Numbered from the stretch's first letter, positions 54,366 through 63,002 are shown. The stretch: DNA of 64,000 nt from BMS3ABIN03 sp964418885 (GCA_964418885.1 CAYQNW010000005.1:14156-78155); one strand, 5' to 3'. The notes: generated by a model not told the origin, from the letters alone. Numbers and translations: made by a program.

Positions 54366-55298
54366 ATGTATAAATACCCAATTAAAGTAGTCAGCCAAAT
54401 GACCGGTTTAAGCGTTTTCGTTATTCGTGCCTGGGAGAAAAGATATAATGTTGTTTCACCCGAAAGGACTGAAACAAACCGGAGGCTTTATTCTGAAGAT
54501 GATATTGAGAAGCTGAAATTATTAAATAACGCTGTGAACCTGGGGCATAATATAGGCGGAATCGCAAAACTCTCGGTAAGTGAACTGCGTTCTATTTTGG
54601 AACGAAACCCGGCAACATCAAATGTTCCAACGGAATTATCAACCGAGCAATTTGCAGATACGGAATCGATATTAAGTAGCTGTGTTGAAGCAGTAAAATC
54701 ATACGACAGTAAAAAACTGAGTACAATATTGTTAAAAGCATCATCAAAGATGAGTCAACCCCTTTTAATTGAAAAGTTAGTAATACCTCTTGTTTATGAA
54801 ATAGGAGATTTGTGGCATGAAGGTGATATTAGAGTTGCTAACGAACATATAGCATCGGCAGTAATCAGATCATTTCTTACAAACCTTATAGAACAACACA
54901 TTCCACCCCAAAATGCACCAATCATAATTTCGGCTACTCCGAGAGGTCAGGATCATGAATTAGGCGCTCTAATTGCAGGGGTTACAGCGGCTTCAGTAGG
55001 TTATAAAGTTATATATCTTGGACCCAACTTACCTGTAGAAGAAATAGCTGCTGTAACAGATAATCTTGATGCAAAAGTTGTTGCGTTGAGTCTTGTTTAT
55101 CCAAATGATGATCCACAACTAAAACTGGATTTGGTGAATTTGAAAAAAATGCTGCCAGGAAATACATCCTTGATCGTTGGTGGAAGAGCTGCTAATGGAT
55201 ATCTTGATGTACTTAATGATATAGGTGCAATCAGAGTTAATGATACCAAGCAATTTCGCATTGAGCTAGAAGCTATAAGGGAACAAAAATACAATTAG
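54366..55298 (+). CDS. CarH/LitR-type MerR-family regulator with B12-binding domain
   Basis: A 310-residue protein. Residues 1-70 are a MerR-type winged helix (YPIKVVSQMTGLSVFVIRAW, RRLYSEDDIEKLK). Residues 95-175 form the B12 cap helical bundle with the CarH signature Trp150-x9-Glu160-His161. A Rossmann cobalamin-binding domain follows (185-310), with His197 as lower ligand and LIVGGRA. CarH proteins repress as tetramers in the dark and fall apart when light breaks the Co-C bond of adenosylcobalamin. The B12 motif reads QDHELG instead of the usual E/DxHxxG, so the first acid is Gln195; His and Gly are kept. It is divergent from the fasciclin-sigma operon and upstream of genes typical of light responses. 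Confidence 0.9.
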   Translation: MYKYPIKVVSQMTGLSVFVIRAWEKRYNVVSPERTETNRRLYSEDDIEKLKLLNNAVNLGHNIGGIAKLSVSELRSILERNPATSNVPTELSTEQFADTESILSSCVEAVKSYDSKKLSTILLKASSKMSQPLLIEKLVIPLVYEIGDLWHEGDIRVANEHIASAVIRSFLTNLIEQHIPPQNAPIIISATPRGQDHELGALIAGVTAASVGYKVIYLGPNLPVEEIAAVTDNLDAKVVALSLVYPNDDPQLKLDLVNLKKMLPGNTSLIVGGRAANGYLDVLNDIGAIRVNDTKQFRIELEAIREQKYN

Positions 55299-55344
55299 GT
55301 ATTTATCATTTCTTTTATTCATTTTAAAATAGAATTGCATTCAA

Positions 55345-55803
55345 TTGAAAATATTCCAAATTAAATCAAAGAAAATACTTAATATCTCTTTGGATAAATC
55401 ATGGGATTTTTTTTCTAATCCAAGTAACCTTCCTAAAATTACACCACCATGGTTAAATCTTAAATTGACTTCCGATTTGCCTGACAAAATGTATGCAGGA
55501 ATGTTAATTACATATAAAGTTTATTCATTTCCGGGTATTCCAATCAGCTGGGTTACTGAAATCACCCAAGTAAAAGAAAAGAATTTCTTTATTGATGAAC
55601 AGAGATTCGGTCCCTACAAATTCTGGCATCATCAACATCATTTCAGGGATGCAAATGAAGGTATAGAAATGGAAGATATAGTCACTTATGCTCTCCCATT
55701 TGATCCTTTAAGCAGACCGGTAAATACTTTAACGATAGGAAGGAAGGTAAAAGAAATTTTCAAGTATCGGGAGGAAGTTCTATCTCAAATATTTCCTGAT
55801 TAG
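55345..55803 (+). CDS. SRPBCC (START/polyketide-cyclase-like) ligand-binding protein
   Basis: A 152-residue helix-grip protein. LDKSWDFFSNPSNLPKITPPWL near the N-terminus is the usual opening of SRPBCC proteins in light-regulon clusters, followed by a beta-rich core (ISWVTEITQVKEKNFFIDEQ, GPYKFWHHQHHF) and a long C-terminal helix (KVKEIFKYREEVLSQIF). The family binds hydrophobic ligands; the ligand is unknown. The start is a TTG, 46 bases after the CarH-like gene on the same strand, so co-transcription with the regulator is likely. Confidence 0.8.
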   Translation: MKIFQIKSKKILNISLDKSWDFFSNPSNLPKITPPWLNLKLTSDLPDKMYAGMLITYKVYSFPGIPISWVTEITQVKEKNFFIDEQRFGPYKFWHHQHHFRDANEGIEMEDIVTYALPFDPLSRPVNTLTIGRKVKEIFKYREEVLSQIFPD

Positions 55804-55863
55804 GTAGATGAACAAAATCACATTTATCATATTATCCTAAAATCCACCATACATTGAAACTAT

Positions 55864-55892
55864 TTGTTAATTTTGATTGTTACCTGTATAAA
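55864..55892 (+). promoter_or_regulatory. possible promoter of the TonB receptor gene
   Basis: TTGTTA (55864-55869) and TATAAA (55887-55892) with a 17-base spacer lie directly upstream of the receptor gene; the start would be only about 10 bases before the ATG, so the leader is short. Confidence 0.35.
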
Positions 55893-55908
55893 TAAACGAA
55901 AATAAGTT

Positions 55909-58026
55909 ATGAAGAGATCAATCATAATATTAATAATAATATTAACTGCTGCTTCTTTTGCTCAGGAAAATAATGTGAAAATTTACGGGAAAGTAATTGA
56001 TAAACTAACCAGGCAGCCATTACCCGGCGCTAACGTTTTAGTATTAAACACAAATTACGGTGCATCAACAGATGTAAATGGAAAATTTGAAATTAAGGGT
56101 TTGGCTCCCGGTGAATACCTGTTAAGAGCATCAATAATTGGCTATACGAGTGTTACCAAAAGCGGCATAATGGTTATGAGTGGATTCCCTTCCGAAGTTT
56201 TATTTGAACTGGAAGAAGAAGCTGTGCAATTGGAAGACGTTGTTGTAAAAAGCAATTTATTTGAAAAAAGCAGGCTCGATCTTACAAGTACCAGCGGGTT
56301 CAGTAACGAAGAAATAAGGAGAAGCCCGGGTGGATTTGAAGATGTAATAAGAGCTTTATCTGTTCTACCTGGGGTTGCCCAGGCAGATGCCGGCAGGAAC
56401 GATTTAATTGTCCGCGGCGGTGCCCCTTCTGAAAATCTATACCTGATTGACGGCTACCAGGTTCCGAATATAAATCATTTCGGAACACAGGGCGCCACCG
56501 GTGGTCCGTTAAGTTATATAAATCTCGATTTCGTTAGCGGCACTACATTTTCTACCGGCGGTTTCTCAGTAATAAATGGCGATAAACTTTCTTCCACCCT
56601 ATCAATTGATCTTCGAAGGGGAAGACAGGATCGTATTGGAGGGAAAGCCACAATTTCTGCTTCTCAATTCGGATTAAATTTAGAAGGACCGATATCTGAA
56701 AACTCACAATTTATATTTTCAGCAAGGAGAAGTTATCTCGATTTCATATTTAAAGCTGCAGATTTTTCTTTCGTGCCTGAATACTGGGATTTTTTAGGTA
56801 AAGCCGATTTTGAAATTGATAAAAATAATTTCCTCTCTGTTTTAGCGATTTCTGCCATCGATAACGTTAACTACTTTAACAATACTCAGGATCAAAGATA
56901 CGATAACTCAAAGATCATCGGCAGCGGACAAGTACAATATCTTGCTGGTATAAAATACCGCCACCTGATTGACAATGGTTTTGTCAAGATATCACTGAGC
57001 AGAAATTATGTCGATTATGATACACAGCAGCGCGATTCACTTTTAAATCCGGTGTTTACAAATAAATCAAAAGAAGTTGAAAATACTTTTAATGCCGGAT
57101 TAACATACAAAATTTCCAATAATTCGGATTTAACAGTTGGCGGAGATGCAAAGCTGATCGAATTTAAAGCGGATATTCTTCTCCCGACATTTAAAACAAC
57201 TTTTAATGATTCACTTCCTGTAACCAAACTTGATACAAGCACTACTTATTCCAAAGGCGCACTATACCTGAATTTTAATACCACGTTGTTTAATAAAATT
57301 ATTGCAAACTTCGGAATTAGAGAAGATTATTTTAGTGTCCTCGAAAACAAATTCTATTTTAGTCCCCGTTTTTCAATTTCATATTTGCTAACGGATATAA
57401 CAAGAATAAATTTCAGCACAGGGATTTACTATCAATCACCTTCATACATCTGGCTTGCAGGTAATACGATTAATACGCAATTAAGAAATATGAAGGTTGA
57501 TCAATTCATTTTGGGATTTGATAACTATCTTAGCGATGATGCTTTAGTAAAAGTTGAAGGATTTTATAAAAAATATTCTGATTACCCTGTTAGTGCAATA
57601 AGACCNNNNNNNNNNNNNNNNNNNNNNNNNNNNNNNNNNNNNNNNNNNNNNNNNNNNNNNNNNNNNNNNNNNNNNNNNNNNNNNNNNNNNNNNNNNNNNN
57701 NNNNNTATAAATTTAATAATGAATGGGAAAGCAGTCTTAAATTCCGTTATTCAACAGGTAAACCATATACACCGTATAAATCTAATGGGACACAAAATGT
57801 TAGCGATTATAATTCCCTTCGTTTTTCAGCAAATCATAGTCTGGATTTACGTTTGGATAAACTCTGGTTTTTCAGCGATTGGACTCTTATAACCTATATC
57901 GATATTCAAAATATTTATAACCGCAAAAATATTACAAGTGTTAGGTGGGATGTCAGGACTCAGAAACCTGAGTTTAATGAATCGATTGGTATTCTTCCAT
58001 CAATTGGAATCAGTGCTTTATTTTAA
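55909..58026 (+). CDS. TonB-dependent outer-membrane receptor, interrupted by an assembly gap
   Basis: Read as 705 residues, including a 100-N placeholder (57606-57705), so the real length is unknown. A signal peptide (about 1-18) is followed by a carboxypeptidase-regulatory-like beta-sandwich (VYGKVIDK-type; here KIYGKVIDKLTRQPLPGANV, about 24-100). A plug domain (about 110-235, PGVAQADAGRNDLIVRGGAPSENLYLIDG) and a 22-stranded barrel follow. These receptors import large or scarce nutrients using TonB energy. No SusD partner, TonB or ExbBD lies nearby. Placement after the CarH-like gene and before folE hints that it could belong to the same response; the ligand cannot be told. Confidence 0.88.
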   Translation: MKRSIIILIIILTAASFAQENNVKIYGKVIDKLTRQPLPGANVLVLNTNYGASTDVNGKFEIKGLAPGEYLLRASIIGYTSVTKSGIMVMSGFPSEVLFELEEEAVQLEDVVVKSNLFEKSRLDLTSTSGFSNEEIRRSPGGFEDVIRALSVLPGVAQADAGRNDLIVRGGAPSENLYLIDGYQVPNINHFGTQGATGGPLSYINLDFVSGTTFSTGGFSVINGDKLSSTLSIDLRRGRQDRIGGKATISASQFGLNLEGPISENSQFIFSARRSYLDFIFKAADFSFVPEYWDFLGKADFEIDKNNFLSVLAISAIDNVNYFNNTQDQRYDNSKIIGSGQVQYLAGIKYRHLIDNGFVKISLSRNYVDYDTQQRDSLLNPVFTNKSKEVENTFNAGLTYKISNNSDLTVGGDAKLIEFKADILLPTFKTTFNDSLPVTKLDTSTTYSKGALYLNFNTTLFNKIIANFGIREDYFSVLENKFYFSPRFSISYLLTDITRINFSTGIYYQSPSYIWLAGNTINTQLRNMKVDQFILGFDNYLSDDALVKVEGFYKKYSDYPVSAIRXXXXXXXXXXXXXXXXXXXXXXXXXXXXXXXXXXYKFNNEWESSLKFRYSTGKPYTPYKSNGTQNVSDYNSLRFSANHSLDLRLDKLWFFSDWTLITYIDIQNIYNRKNITSVRWDVRTQKPEFNESIGILPSIGISALF
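57606..57705. other. assembly gap of 100 N
   Basis: A second run of exactly 100 undetermined bases, in the barrel region of the TonB receptor gene. Reading frame across it is accidental. Confidence 0.98.
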
Positions 58027-58102
58027 GCAGTAAGTAATTTATTTAAACAATTGAACTTTCTCCTGATTCCAATTGTTCTTAATGTTAAAAAAGGGAAATG
58101 AA

Positions 58103-58783
58103 ATGAGAGATCCAGGAAAAAGCATTGTTGAAAGCATGGAATTTGAAAATATTTCAGATGATCATTTGCTAACATCAATCGAAACGCCTTTAAGAAGTGA
58201 TGCTTTCAAACTTGATGATGATCTAAAAATTGAATTGATCGAAAAGAATTTTAAAGAAATAATGCATGTGCTCGGTCTCGATCTTAACGATGAAAGCCTG
58301 AAAGACACACCGAAACGGGTTGCTAAAATGTATGTTAAGGAAATTTTCAGGGGATTGAATCCTGAAAACAAACCGCAGCCAACAATATTTGAAAATAAAT
58401 TCCGATTCAATGAAATGCTGGTTGAAAGAAACATTACCATTTATTCCTATTGCGAACATCATTTTGTCCCGATTATAGGCAAAGCACATATTGCTTATTT
58501 CCCTAAAAATCATGTTATTGGTTTATCGAAGCTGAACAGGATCCCACAATATTATGCAAAAAATCCGCAGGTTCAGGAAAGGTTAACTATTCAAATTGCC
58601 AGTGAATTAAAGGAAATCTTACAAACAGATGATGTTGCCGTTTTTATCGATGCAGATCATTTATGTGTAGCTTCGAGAGGTGTTAATGATACTAACAGTT
58701 CAACTGTAACATCCAGTTACGGTGGTAAGTTTATGAATGATGACATCCGGAAAGAGTTTCTTAGTCATATAAAAACCATTTAA
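58103..58783 (+). CDS. folE: GTP cyclohydrolase I
   Basis: A protein of about 226 residues with a variable N-terminus and a full catalytic domain. Signatures are LKDTPKRVAKMYVKEIFRG, the zinc-binding SYCEHHFVPIIGKAHIAY, VIGLSKLNRI, and the second zinc Cys in DHLCVASRGV. It turns GTP into dihydroneopterin triphosphate, first step of folate and pterin synthesis. I start at the ATG at 58103, which has an AAGGGA ribosome site; a TTG at 58073 is possible. It is followed after eight bases by a DUF2867-type NAD(P)-binding protein. folE genes next to this neighbour set, SRPBCC and CarH/LitR genes suggest a light-linked role, for example pterin for photolyase; that link is inference. Confidence 0.92.
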   Translation: MRDPGKSIVESMEFENISDDHLLTSIETPLRSDAFKLDDDLKIELIEKNFKEIMHVLGLDLNDESLKDTPKRVAKMYVKEIFRGLNPENKPQPTIFENKFRFNEMLVERNITIYSYCEHHFVPIIGKAHIAYFPKNHVIGLSKLNRIPQYYAKNPQVQERLTIQIASELKEILQTDDVAVFIDADHLCVASRGVNDTNSSTVTSSYGGKFMNDDIRKEFLSHIKTI

Positions 58784-58791
58784 ATATTAAA

Positions 58792-60228
58792 ATGATTTTA
58801 GTAACCGGGACAACGGGCTATATAGGCGGCAGATTAGTGCCACGCCTTTTAGAAAAGGGATATTCAGTACGCTGCCTTGCGCGTGATTCATCAAGATTGA
58901 TGGGTAGATGGGAAGGTGTTGAGGTCGTTCAGGCGGATGTTCTCGAAAAGGATTCACTTATAAAAAAATTTGATGGTATTGAAGCAGCTTATTATTTAAT
59001 TCATTCAATGGGGGGTGATAATGAATTTTCAAAAACAGATTTAATTGCTGCTGAAAATTTTGCAAGAGCAGCAGAACAACAGGGAGTAAAAAGAATCATT
59101 TATCTTGGTGGATTAGGTTCTTCAGAAGAAAATCTATCAAAACACTTATTAAGTAGAATTAAAACCGGAGACACTTTAAGAAAGTTTAATGTACCTGTAA
59201 CAGAATTCCGTGCAGGAGTAATTGTAGGTTCAGGTAGTCTCTCATTTGAAATGATAAGATATTTAACTGAGCGGCTTGCAATTATGATAACGCCGAAGTG
59301 GGTTAATACAAAAACACAACCAATTGCAATAAGAGATGTTCTGCGTTACCTGATCGAAGCGCTTACAATTGAAAAAAGTCGTGGGGAAATAATTGATATC
59401 GGCGGAGAGGATATACTTACCTACAGAGAATTGATGAGCATATATGCAGAAGTAAGAGGATTAAAAAGATACTTTATCAAAGTTCCGGTACTTACACCCA
59501 GATTGTCTTCGCACTGGATAGGGTTAGTTACTCCCCTTCCCTCAAGAATTGCAAAACCCCTGGTTGATGGTTTAAAAAACGAACTGCTTTGTAAAATTAA
59601 TAAAGCGAAAGAGTTATTTGGTTTTAAGACAATCTCTTACAAAGAAGCTGTAAAGTTAGCTCTACAGCAAAATAAAGAAGGTAAAACCGAAACGATCTGG
59701 TTCAGTTCCTATTCTTCGGGAGTTAAAAGTAAAATAGTTCCTCATCATTTAGTACAAAAAGAAGGAATGATGATTGAGAAACGGGAAATGGTTGTTAAAG
59801 CTTCAGCAGAAATGACATTTAATGCTTTTACCTCGCTTGGAGGAAAGAATGGATGGTATGCAGATACTCTCTGGAAAATTCGGGGCTATATTGACCTATT
59901 ATTTGGAGGGGTAGGGTTAAGACGCGGAAGGAGAAGCGAGAATGAATTAATAACCGGGGACCCTCTGGACTTCTGGCGTGTTGAAGCTATTGAAAAAAAT
60001 AAAATGCTGCGTCTTCGCGCAGAGATGAAAGTACCGGGTAAAGCATGGCTTCAGTTCCAGGCTGAAGAAACAAACAATAATAAATCGATATTAACACAGA
60101 CGGCATTTTACGAACCTAAAGGTTTATGGGGTTTGCTTTACTGGTATGCTTTATATCCATTGCACGGTTTGATTTTCCGGGGAATGATCAGATCAATAAA
60201 GACGAAAGCTGAAGATACCGGTATTTAG
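58792..60228 (+). CDS. NAD(P)-binding SDR-like protein with C-terminal DUF2867 domain
   Basis: A 478-residue fusion. Residues 1-300 are an atypical short-chain dehydrogenase/NmrA-like Rossmann domain (VTGTTGYIGGRLVPRLLEKGY; later YYLIHSMGG and RAGVIVGSGSLSFEMIRYL). Residues 325-478 match the DUF2867 helix-grip region (WYADTLWKIRGYIDLLFGGVGLRRGR, DFWRVEAI, KAWLQFQ). Similar proteins are frequent in light-inducible clusters of Bacteroidota, where the substrate is unknown. It starts eight bases after folE and is probably co-transcribed. Confidence 0.85.
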   Translation: MILVTGTTGYIGGRLVPRLLEKGYSVRCLARDSSRLMGRWEGVEVVQADVLEKDSLIKKFDGIEAAYYLIHSMGGDNEFSKTDLIAAENFARAAEQQGVKRIIYLGGLGSSEENLSKHLLSRIKTGDTLRKFNVPVTEFRAGVIVGSGSLSFEMIRYLTERLAIMITPKWVNTKTQPIAIRDVLRYLIEALTIEKSRGEIIDIGGEDILTYRELMSIYAEVRGLKRYFIKVPVLTPRLSSHWIGLVTPLPSRIAKPLVDGLKNELLCKINKAKELFGFKTISYKEAVKLALQQNKEGKTETIWFSSYSSGVKSKIVPHHLVQKEGMMIEKREMVVKASAEMTFNAFTSLGGKNGWYADTLWKIRGYIDLLFGGVGLRRGRRSENELITGDPLDFWRVEAIEKNKMLRLRAEMKVPGKAWLQFQAEETNNNKSILTQTAFYEPKGLWGLLYWYALYPLHGLIFRGMIRSIKTKAEDTGI

Positions 60229-60307
60229 TTAACTTTCAGTAAATTCTTTTATTATATAAAAGCATTCATTTAGTAACCTGAATCTGTTTTTTGACCGCTT
60301 TCTTCTA

Positions 60308-60529
60308 TTATTTCGTTAAGAGTAACTTTTTTGTCTCTGAAAAATTACAGGAAGTCAATCTGTAAAAATACACTCTACTTAAAATATCAGCCGCATTAAA
60401 TTTCGTTTCATATTTTCCTACCAGCTGATATTCATTCACCAGGTTCGCATATTCAGACCCGAGAATATAATATATTATTAATTTCAGCAACCATCCGTTG
60501 TAATTGGAATGTTGCTGATTAATTGACAT
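60308..60529 (-). pseudogene. decayed type IX sorting domain fragment
   Basis: The minus-strand frame gives IIYYILGSEYANLVNEYQL, then VGKYETKFNAADI, LSRVYFYRL and ETKKLLLTK. This is clearly a worn copy of the sorting-domain end (normal form YDVLGNEVATLVNE to LPSGVYFYRL to TKKLLLMK). The N-terminal protein it once terminated is gone. Mutated conserved positions (Gly to Arg in LSR, Ala-Gly to Ser-Cys) mark decay. Confidence 0.7.
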
Positions 60530-60540
60530 TTATCAGGTTT

Positions 60541-60801
60541 TTAGATAATTGCGTTTTCTGTGTCGTAATCATTTAGGAATGTGCCTGCTGAGTAGTTGTT
60601 AAGCAATACAATATTTTTAAAACCATCTACACCTGCCTGAGAGGTCATTTCCTGAACAAGGATAATATCCGGATTGATTGAAGAAATTTTTTCCCTTAAA
60701 TATGGATTGCGCGTTATTGTATCTACTCCGGAATAGTTAAGGAGATTGTATTTCATTAGTTTTACGTGGGACTGGGGGGAAGTAAGTTGAGGAGAAATCA
60801 T
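60541..60801 (-). pseudogene. truncated endonuclease/exonuclease/phosphatase-family fragment
   Basis: The minus strand encodes LMKYNLLNYSGVDTITRNPY, LREKISSINPDIILVQEMTS and QAGVDGFKNIVLLNN before a stop. The pattern of MTYNLLNY and PDIIVVQE is the N-terminal part of an EEP-fold secreted nuclease; the catalytic Glu is in VQE. The rest of the domain (Asp/His motifs) is missing, so it cannot be active. It lies between two decayed sorting-domain fragments. Confidence 0.7.
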
Positions 60802-61012
60802 ATTAATAAAACCATTCGCTGTGTGGCTGATAAATTACCTGCAATAATTCTGTAAAAGTAGATACCACTTGGGAGACCTTGCCTCTACCTATCGGTAGAC
60901 AGGTAGCGGAGGCCGGTTCCGGACTTCGCCTAAAGGTAAACCGGAATGACTGATTTGGAGTGGAGCTAATGTTGAATTCGACTTCGTAGGTTACTGGAGA
61001 TTTTTTCAGCAC
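60798..61012 (-). pseudogene. decayed type IX sorting domain fragment with inserted repeat
   Basis: In one frame the minus strand reads SPVTYEVEFNISS; after about 86 bases, in another frame, it reads LPSGIYFYRIIAGNLSATQR and MVLLI, then a stop at 60798. Together these form the end of a sorting domain split by an insertion at 60876-60961. No N-terminal part was found upstream. Confidence 0.6.
60876..60961. repeat. palindromic repeat inserted in the decayed sorting domain
   Basis: The 86-base insert contains CTACC-TATC-GGTAG (60885-60898), an alternative CTACCT/AGGTAG pair (60885-60890 and 60901-60906), and TTCCGG/CCGGAA arms (60917-60922 and 60941-60946). It is more GC-rich than its surroundings. 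A small mobile or REP-like element is likely; copies elsewhere cannot be checked here. Confidence 0.5.
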
Positions 61013-61332
61013 TGTATATATTCAAAGCTATTTAGATATTTTCTAAGTTAAATTAAGATGCTAAAGGGCAGTTTTGAAAATATAAATGTCCAATTGTGTG
61101 ATATAGCATACATTTAATGTGGCTGTTATTACTTAACATGAAAAACACTTCAGAAGTTAAAACCCTCTTTCTGCAAACTCCTCAAGTTAATCGCTCCAAT
61201 AAAATTATAGTTCAAACTATTAATAAACGGAAATTCAATTTTATAATGCAATTAATTATGATAAAACAGAAAGATATGATAAAGAAATGTTCTGCAGCAA
61301 TTGGGTTAGTAATGATTACAGCATTCTGATTT
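61013..61332. other. region with no supported gene
   Basis: About 320 AT-rich bases upstream of the RlpA-like gene. A plus-strand frame at 61117-61329 (70 codons, starting MWLLLLNMKN) has no family resemblance and no ribosome site. On the minus strand the sequence should have held the N-terminal part of the decayed sorting domain but nothing is recognisable. Confidence 0.4.
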
Positions 61333-61854
61333 ATGAATTATAAAATTAGTAAAACAAATTTAGAGGTAATTTTGAATGCGACTAGAAAAATAATAATGAT
61401 TATGGCGTTGATTGGATTGTCCGGATTCGCAATTGCAACGAATGAATTAGGTTCCTCTGCTAATCCGATATTTATAGCAGAATTTAAGCCGGTTTCCGAA
61501 GTACATTCAATTAATGCTTCAAGTATCCGGTATATAGACCACGGATTGATGAATGCTTCCTGGTATGGCCCAAGGTTTCACGGAAGGTTGACAGCTAACG
61601 GAGAGATTTATGATCAGAACGCATTAACGGTAGCTCATAAATCATTTAGCTTTGGAACTCTGTTAAGAATTACGAATATAAAAACCAATAAATCTATTAT
61701 TGTTAGAGTTAATGACCGTGGCCCTTATATACCCGGCAGGCAGATGGATCTTTCAAAAGCTGCTGCGGAAGAACTTGGAGTGATTTACAGCGGAGTTAAG
61801 GAATTAAAGGTTGAGGAGATCGTATTAGACTGGTCTAATAATCCTATTTTATAA
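61333..61854 (+). CDS. RlpA-like double-psi beta-barrel protein
   Basis: A 173-residue protein. A hydrophobic export signal (about 17-35, KIIMIMALIGLSGFAIAT) is followed by an RlpA/DPBB domain (about 70-165): MNASWYGPRFHGRLTANGE, LTVAHKSFSFGTLLRITN, and VRVNDRGPYIPGRQMDLSKAAAEELG. The key Asp of the VNDRGP motif is present. RlpA proteins are lytic transglycosylases or peptidoglycan-binding proteins of the envelope. There is no SPOR domain. Signal start may be at a later Met, since the first 15 residues are polar. Confidence 0.88.
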   Translation: MNYKISKTNLEVILNATRKIIMIMALIGLSGFAIATNELGSSANPIFIAEFKPVSEVHSINASSIRYIDHGLMNASWYGPRFHGRLTANGEIYDQNALTVAHKSFSFGTLLRITNIKTNKSIIVRVNDRGPYIPGRQMDLSKAAAEELGVIYSGVKELKVEEIVLDWSNNPIL

Positions 61855-61859
61855 ATTTA

Positions 61860-61965
61860 TGGGATTGTTTGAAAATATAATCATAAAACCATCCACATCT
61901 ACCAGAGATGTAATTTCCTGAACTGCGATAATATCCGGATTGAGTGAAGAAATTATTTATCTAAA
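61860..61965 (-). pseudogene. second relic of an endonuclease/exonuclease/phosphatase fragment
   Basis: On the minus strand the frame reads IISSLNPDIIAVQEITSLVD then VDGFMIIFSNNP, matching KISSINPDIILVQEMTSQAG in the pseudogene at 60541-60801. A stop codon precedes the fragment. It is a short remnant of the same gene type on the other side of the RlpA-like gene. Confidence 0.55.
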
Positions 61966-62044
61966 AAAGTTTGCGTTTTATTTTTTTAGGTTTAAAAAAG
62001 AATTATTCATTAATTTAATAATAGGAGAATAGAGGAGGTACATA

Positions 62045-62179
62045 ATGGGAACAGTAGAATTATTATCCATAATATTATATTTAATCTTCGCTTTTATTAT
62101 AGCATTTTTCATGGTGATGACATATAGATTTGTAAAAGCGGTTGAAGGGTTCAGCAATTCATATAAAAAGAAGAGCTGA
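62045..62179 (+). CDS. small single-helix membrane protein
   Basis: A 44-residue frame (MGTVELLSIILYLIFAFIIA, then a Lys/Ser-rich tail) too short for usual ORF listings. It has a very strong ribosome site, AGGAGG at 62033-62038, six bases before the ATG. One transmembrane helix (about 5-27) and a basic C-terminus are predicted. Its size recalls small accessory subunits of membrane complexes, but no partner lies nearby. Confidence 0.6.
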   Translation: MGTVELLSIILYLIFAFIIAFFMVMTYRFVKAVEGFSNSYKKKS

Positions 62180-62255
62180 TAAATTAAGCGATAAAATGAT
62201 GTTATAGCTACTATTTATGCACTGATAAACTAGAGCTACCCGAAAAAGATCATTG

Positions 62256-62339
62256 GTGATTATAACTAAAGTGATTTTCTGGGCACTAGTTGGATTAATA
62301 TTAATAGTATATAATGCAAGGAAGATAAAGAAAAATTAG
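62256..62339 (+). CDS. possible 27-residue membrane peptide
   Basis: A GTG-started frame encodes MIITKVIFWALVGLILIVYN and ARKIKKN: one helix and a basic tail. There is no good ribosome site, so it may be chance in AT-rich sequence. Confidence 0.25.
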   Translation: MIITKVIFWALVGLILIVYNARKIKKN

Positions 62340-62378
62340 GGGGTAAAGTACTTTAATATGAATTTAGAGGGAGAAAAA

Positions 62379-63002
62379 ATGAATTTAAAAAAAGCATCGT
62401 TACTTTTAATAATAGGTCTACTATATACCGTATTTTATAAAGTTATTTTATGGATATTGCCTGCCGTATCAAACAGTAACTTTTTAAAAAATATTCTCTC
62501 TCTCTTATGGTTGATTTCTGCTTTTACGATAATAATATTTATCTATTTCTTCATAAAAGAAGTTACTCCGCTTAATTCACAAATCAAAATATCTTTACAA
62601 TTAATAATTTTGTTTACGGGTATAATAGTATTGCTTAAGCTACCTGTAGAATTAATACCAATTAACAGGATATTAAGAAATTCAATTTTCGAAGCTATCA
62701 GATTATTAAATTCTTTTTCAATCTTAATGTTTTTTATTTTTTTTAATAAAATAATTCCAGCAAGAAATTCTTTACGCTTACCAATTGGGTTAGCAATCTG
62801 GGGGTTTAGTATAGGTCTGATTTTAGATTTAATTACCTTCGGATATTATATAAATTTTATTCTCACAGGACATGAAGCAGTGCCTTTTCCCCCGCTTCAA
62901 TTTCTGGCAATTATAGTTTTTATATTTACTTACCTTGTGATAATTAATTTTTTAATAAAATTCAGCAAAGTAGAGAACTATTCTACACCAATAGAAACGT
63001 AA
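62379..63002 (+). CDS. unknown polytopic membrane protein
   Basis: A protein of about 207 residues with six or so predicted transmembrane helices separated by short loops, and a polar C-terminus. I do not recognise a family and see no conserved polar residues within the helices. The ATG at 62379 has a GGGAG ribosome site six bases ahead; an ATG at 62358 adds seven residues. Small membrane frames lie just upstream on the same strand. Confidence 0.6.
   Translation: MNLKKASLLLIIGLLYTVFYKVILWILPAVSNSNFLKNILSLLWLISAFTIIIFIYFFIKEVTPLNSQIKISLQLIILFTGIIVLLKLPVELIPINRILRNSIFEAIRLLNSFSILMFFIFFNKIIPARNSLRLPIGLAIWGFSIGLILDLITFGYYINFILTGHEAVPFPPLQFLAIIVFIFTYLVIINFLIKFSKVENYSTPIET

Noticed and set aside
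60803..61012. Minus-strand 69-codon frame as a real gene
   Set aside because: It is the broken end of a sorting domain read through an inserted palindromic repeat, with the second half in another frame.
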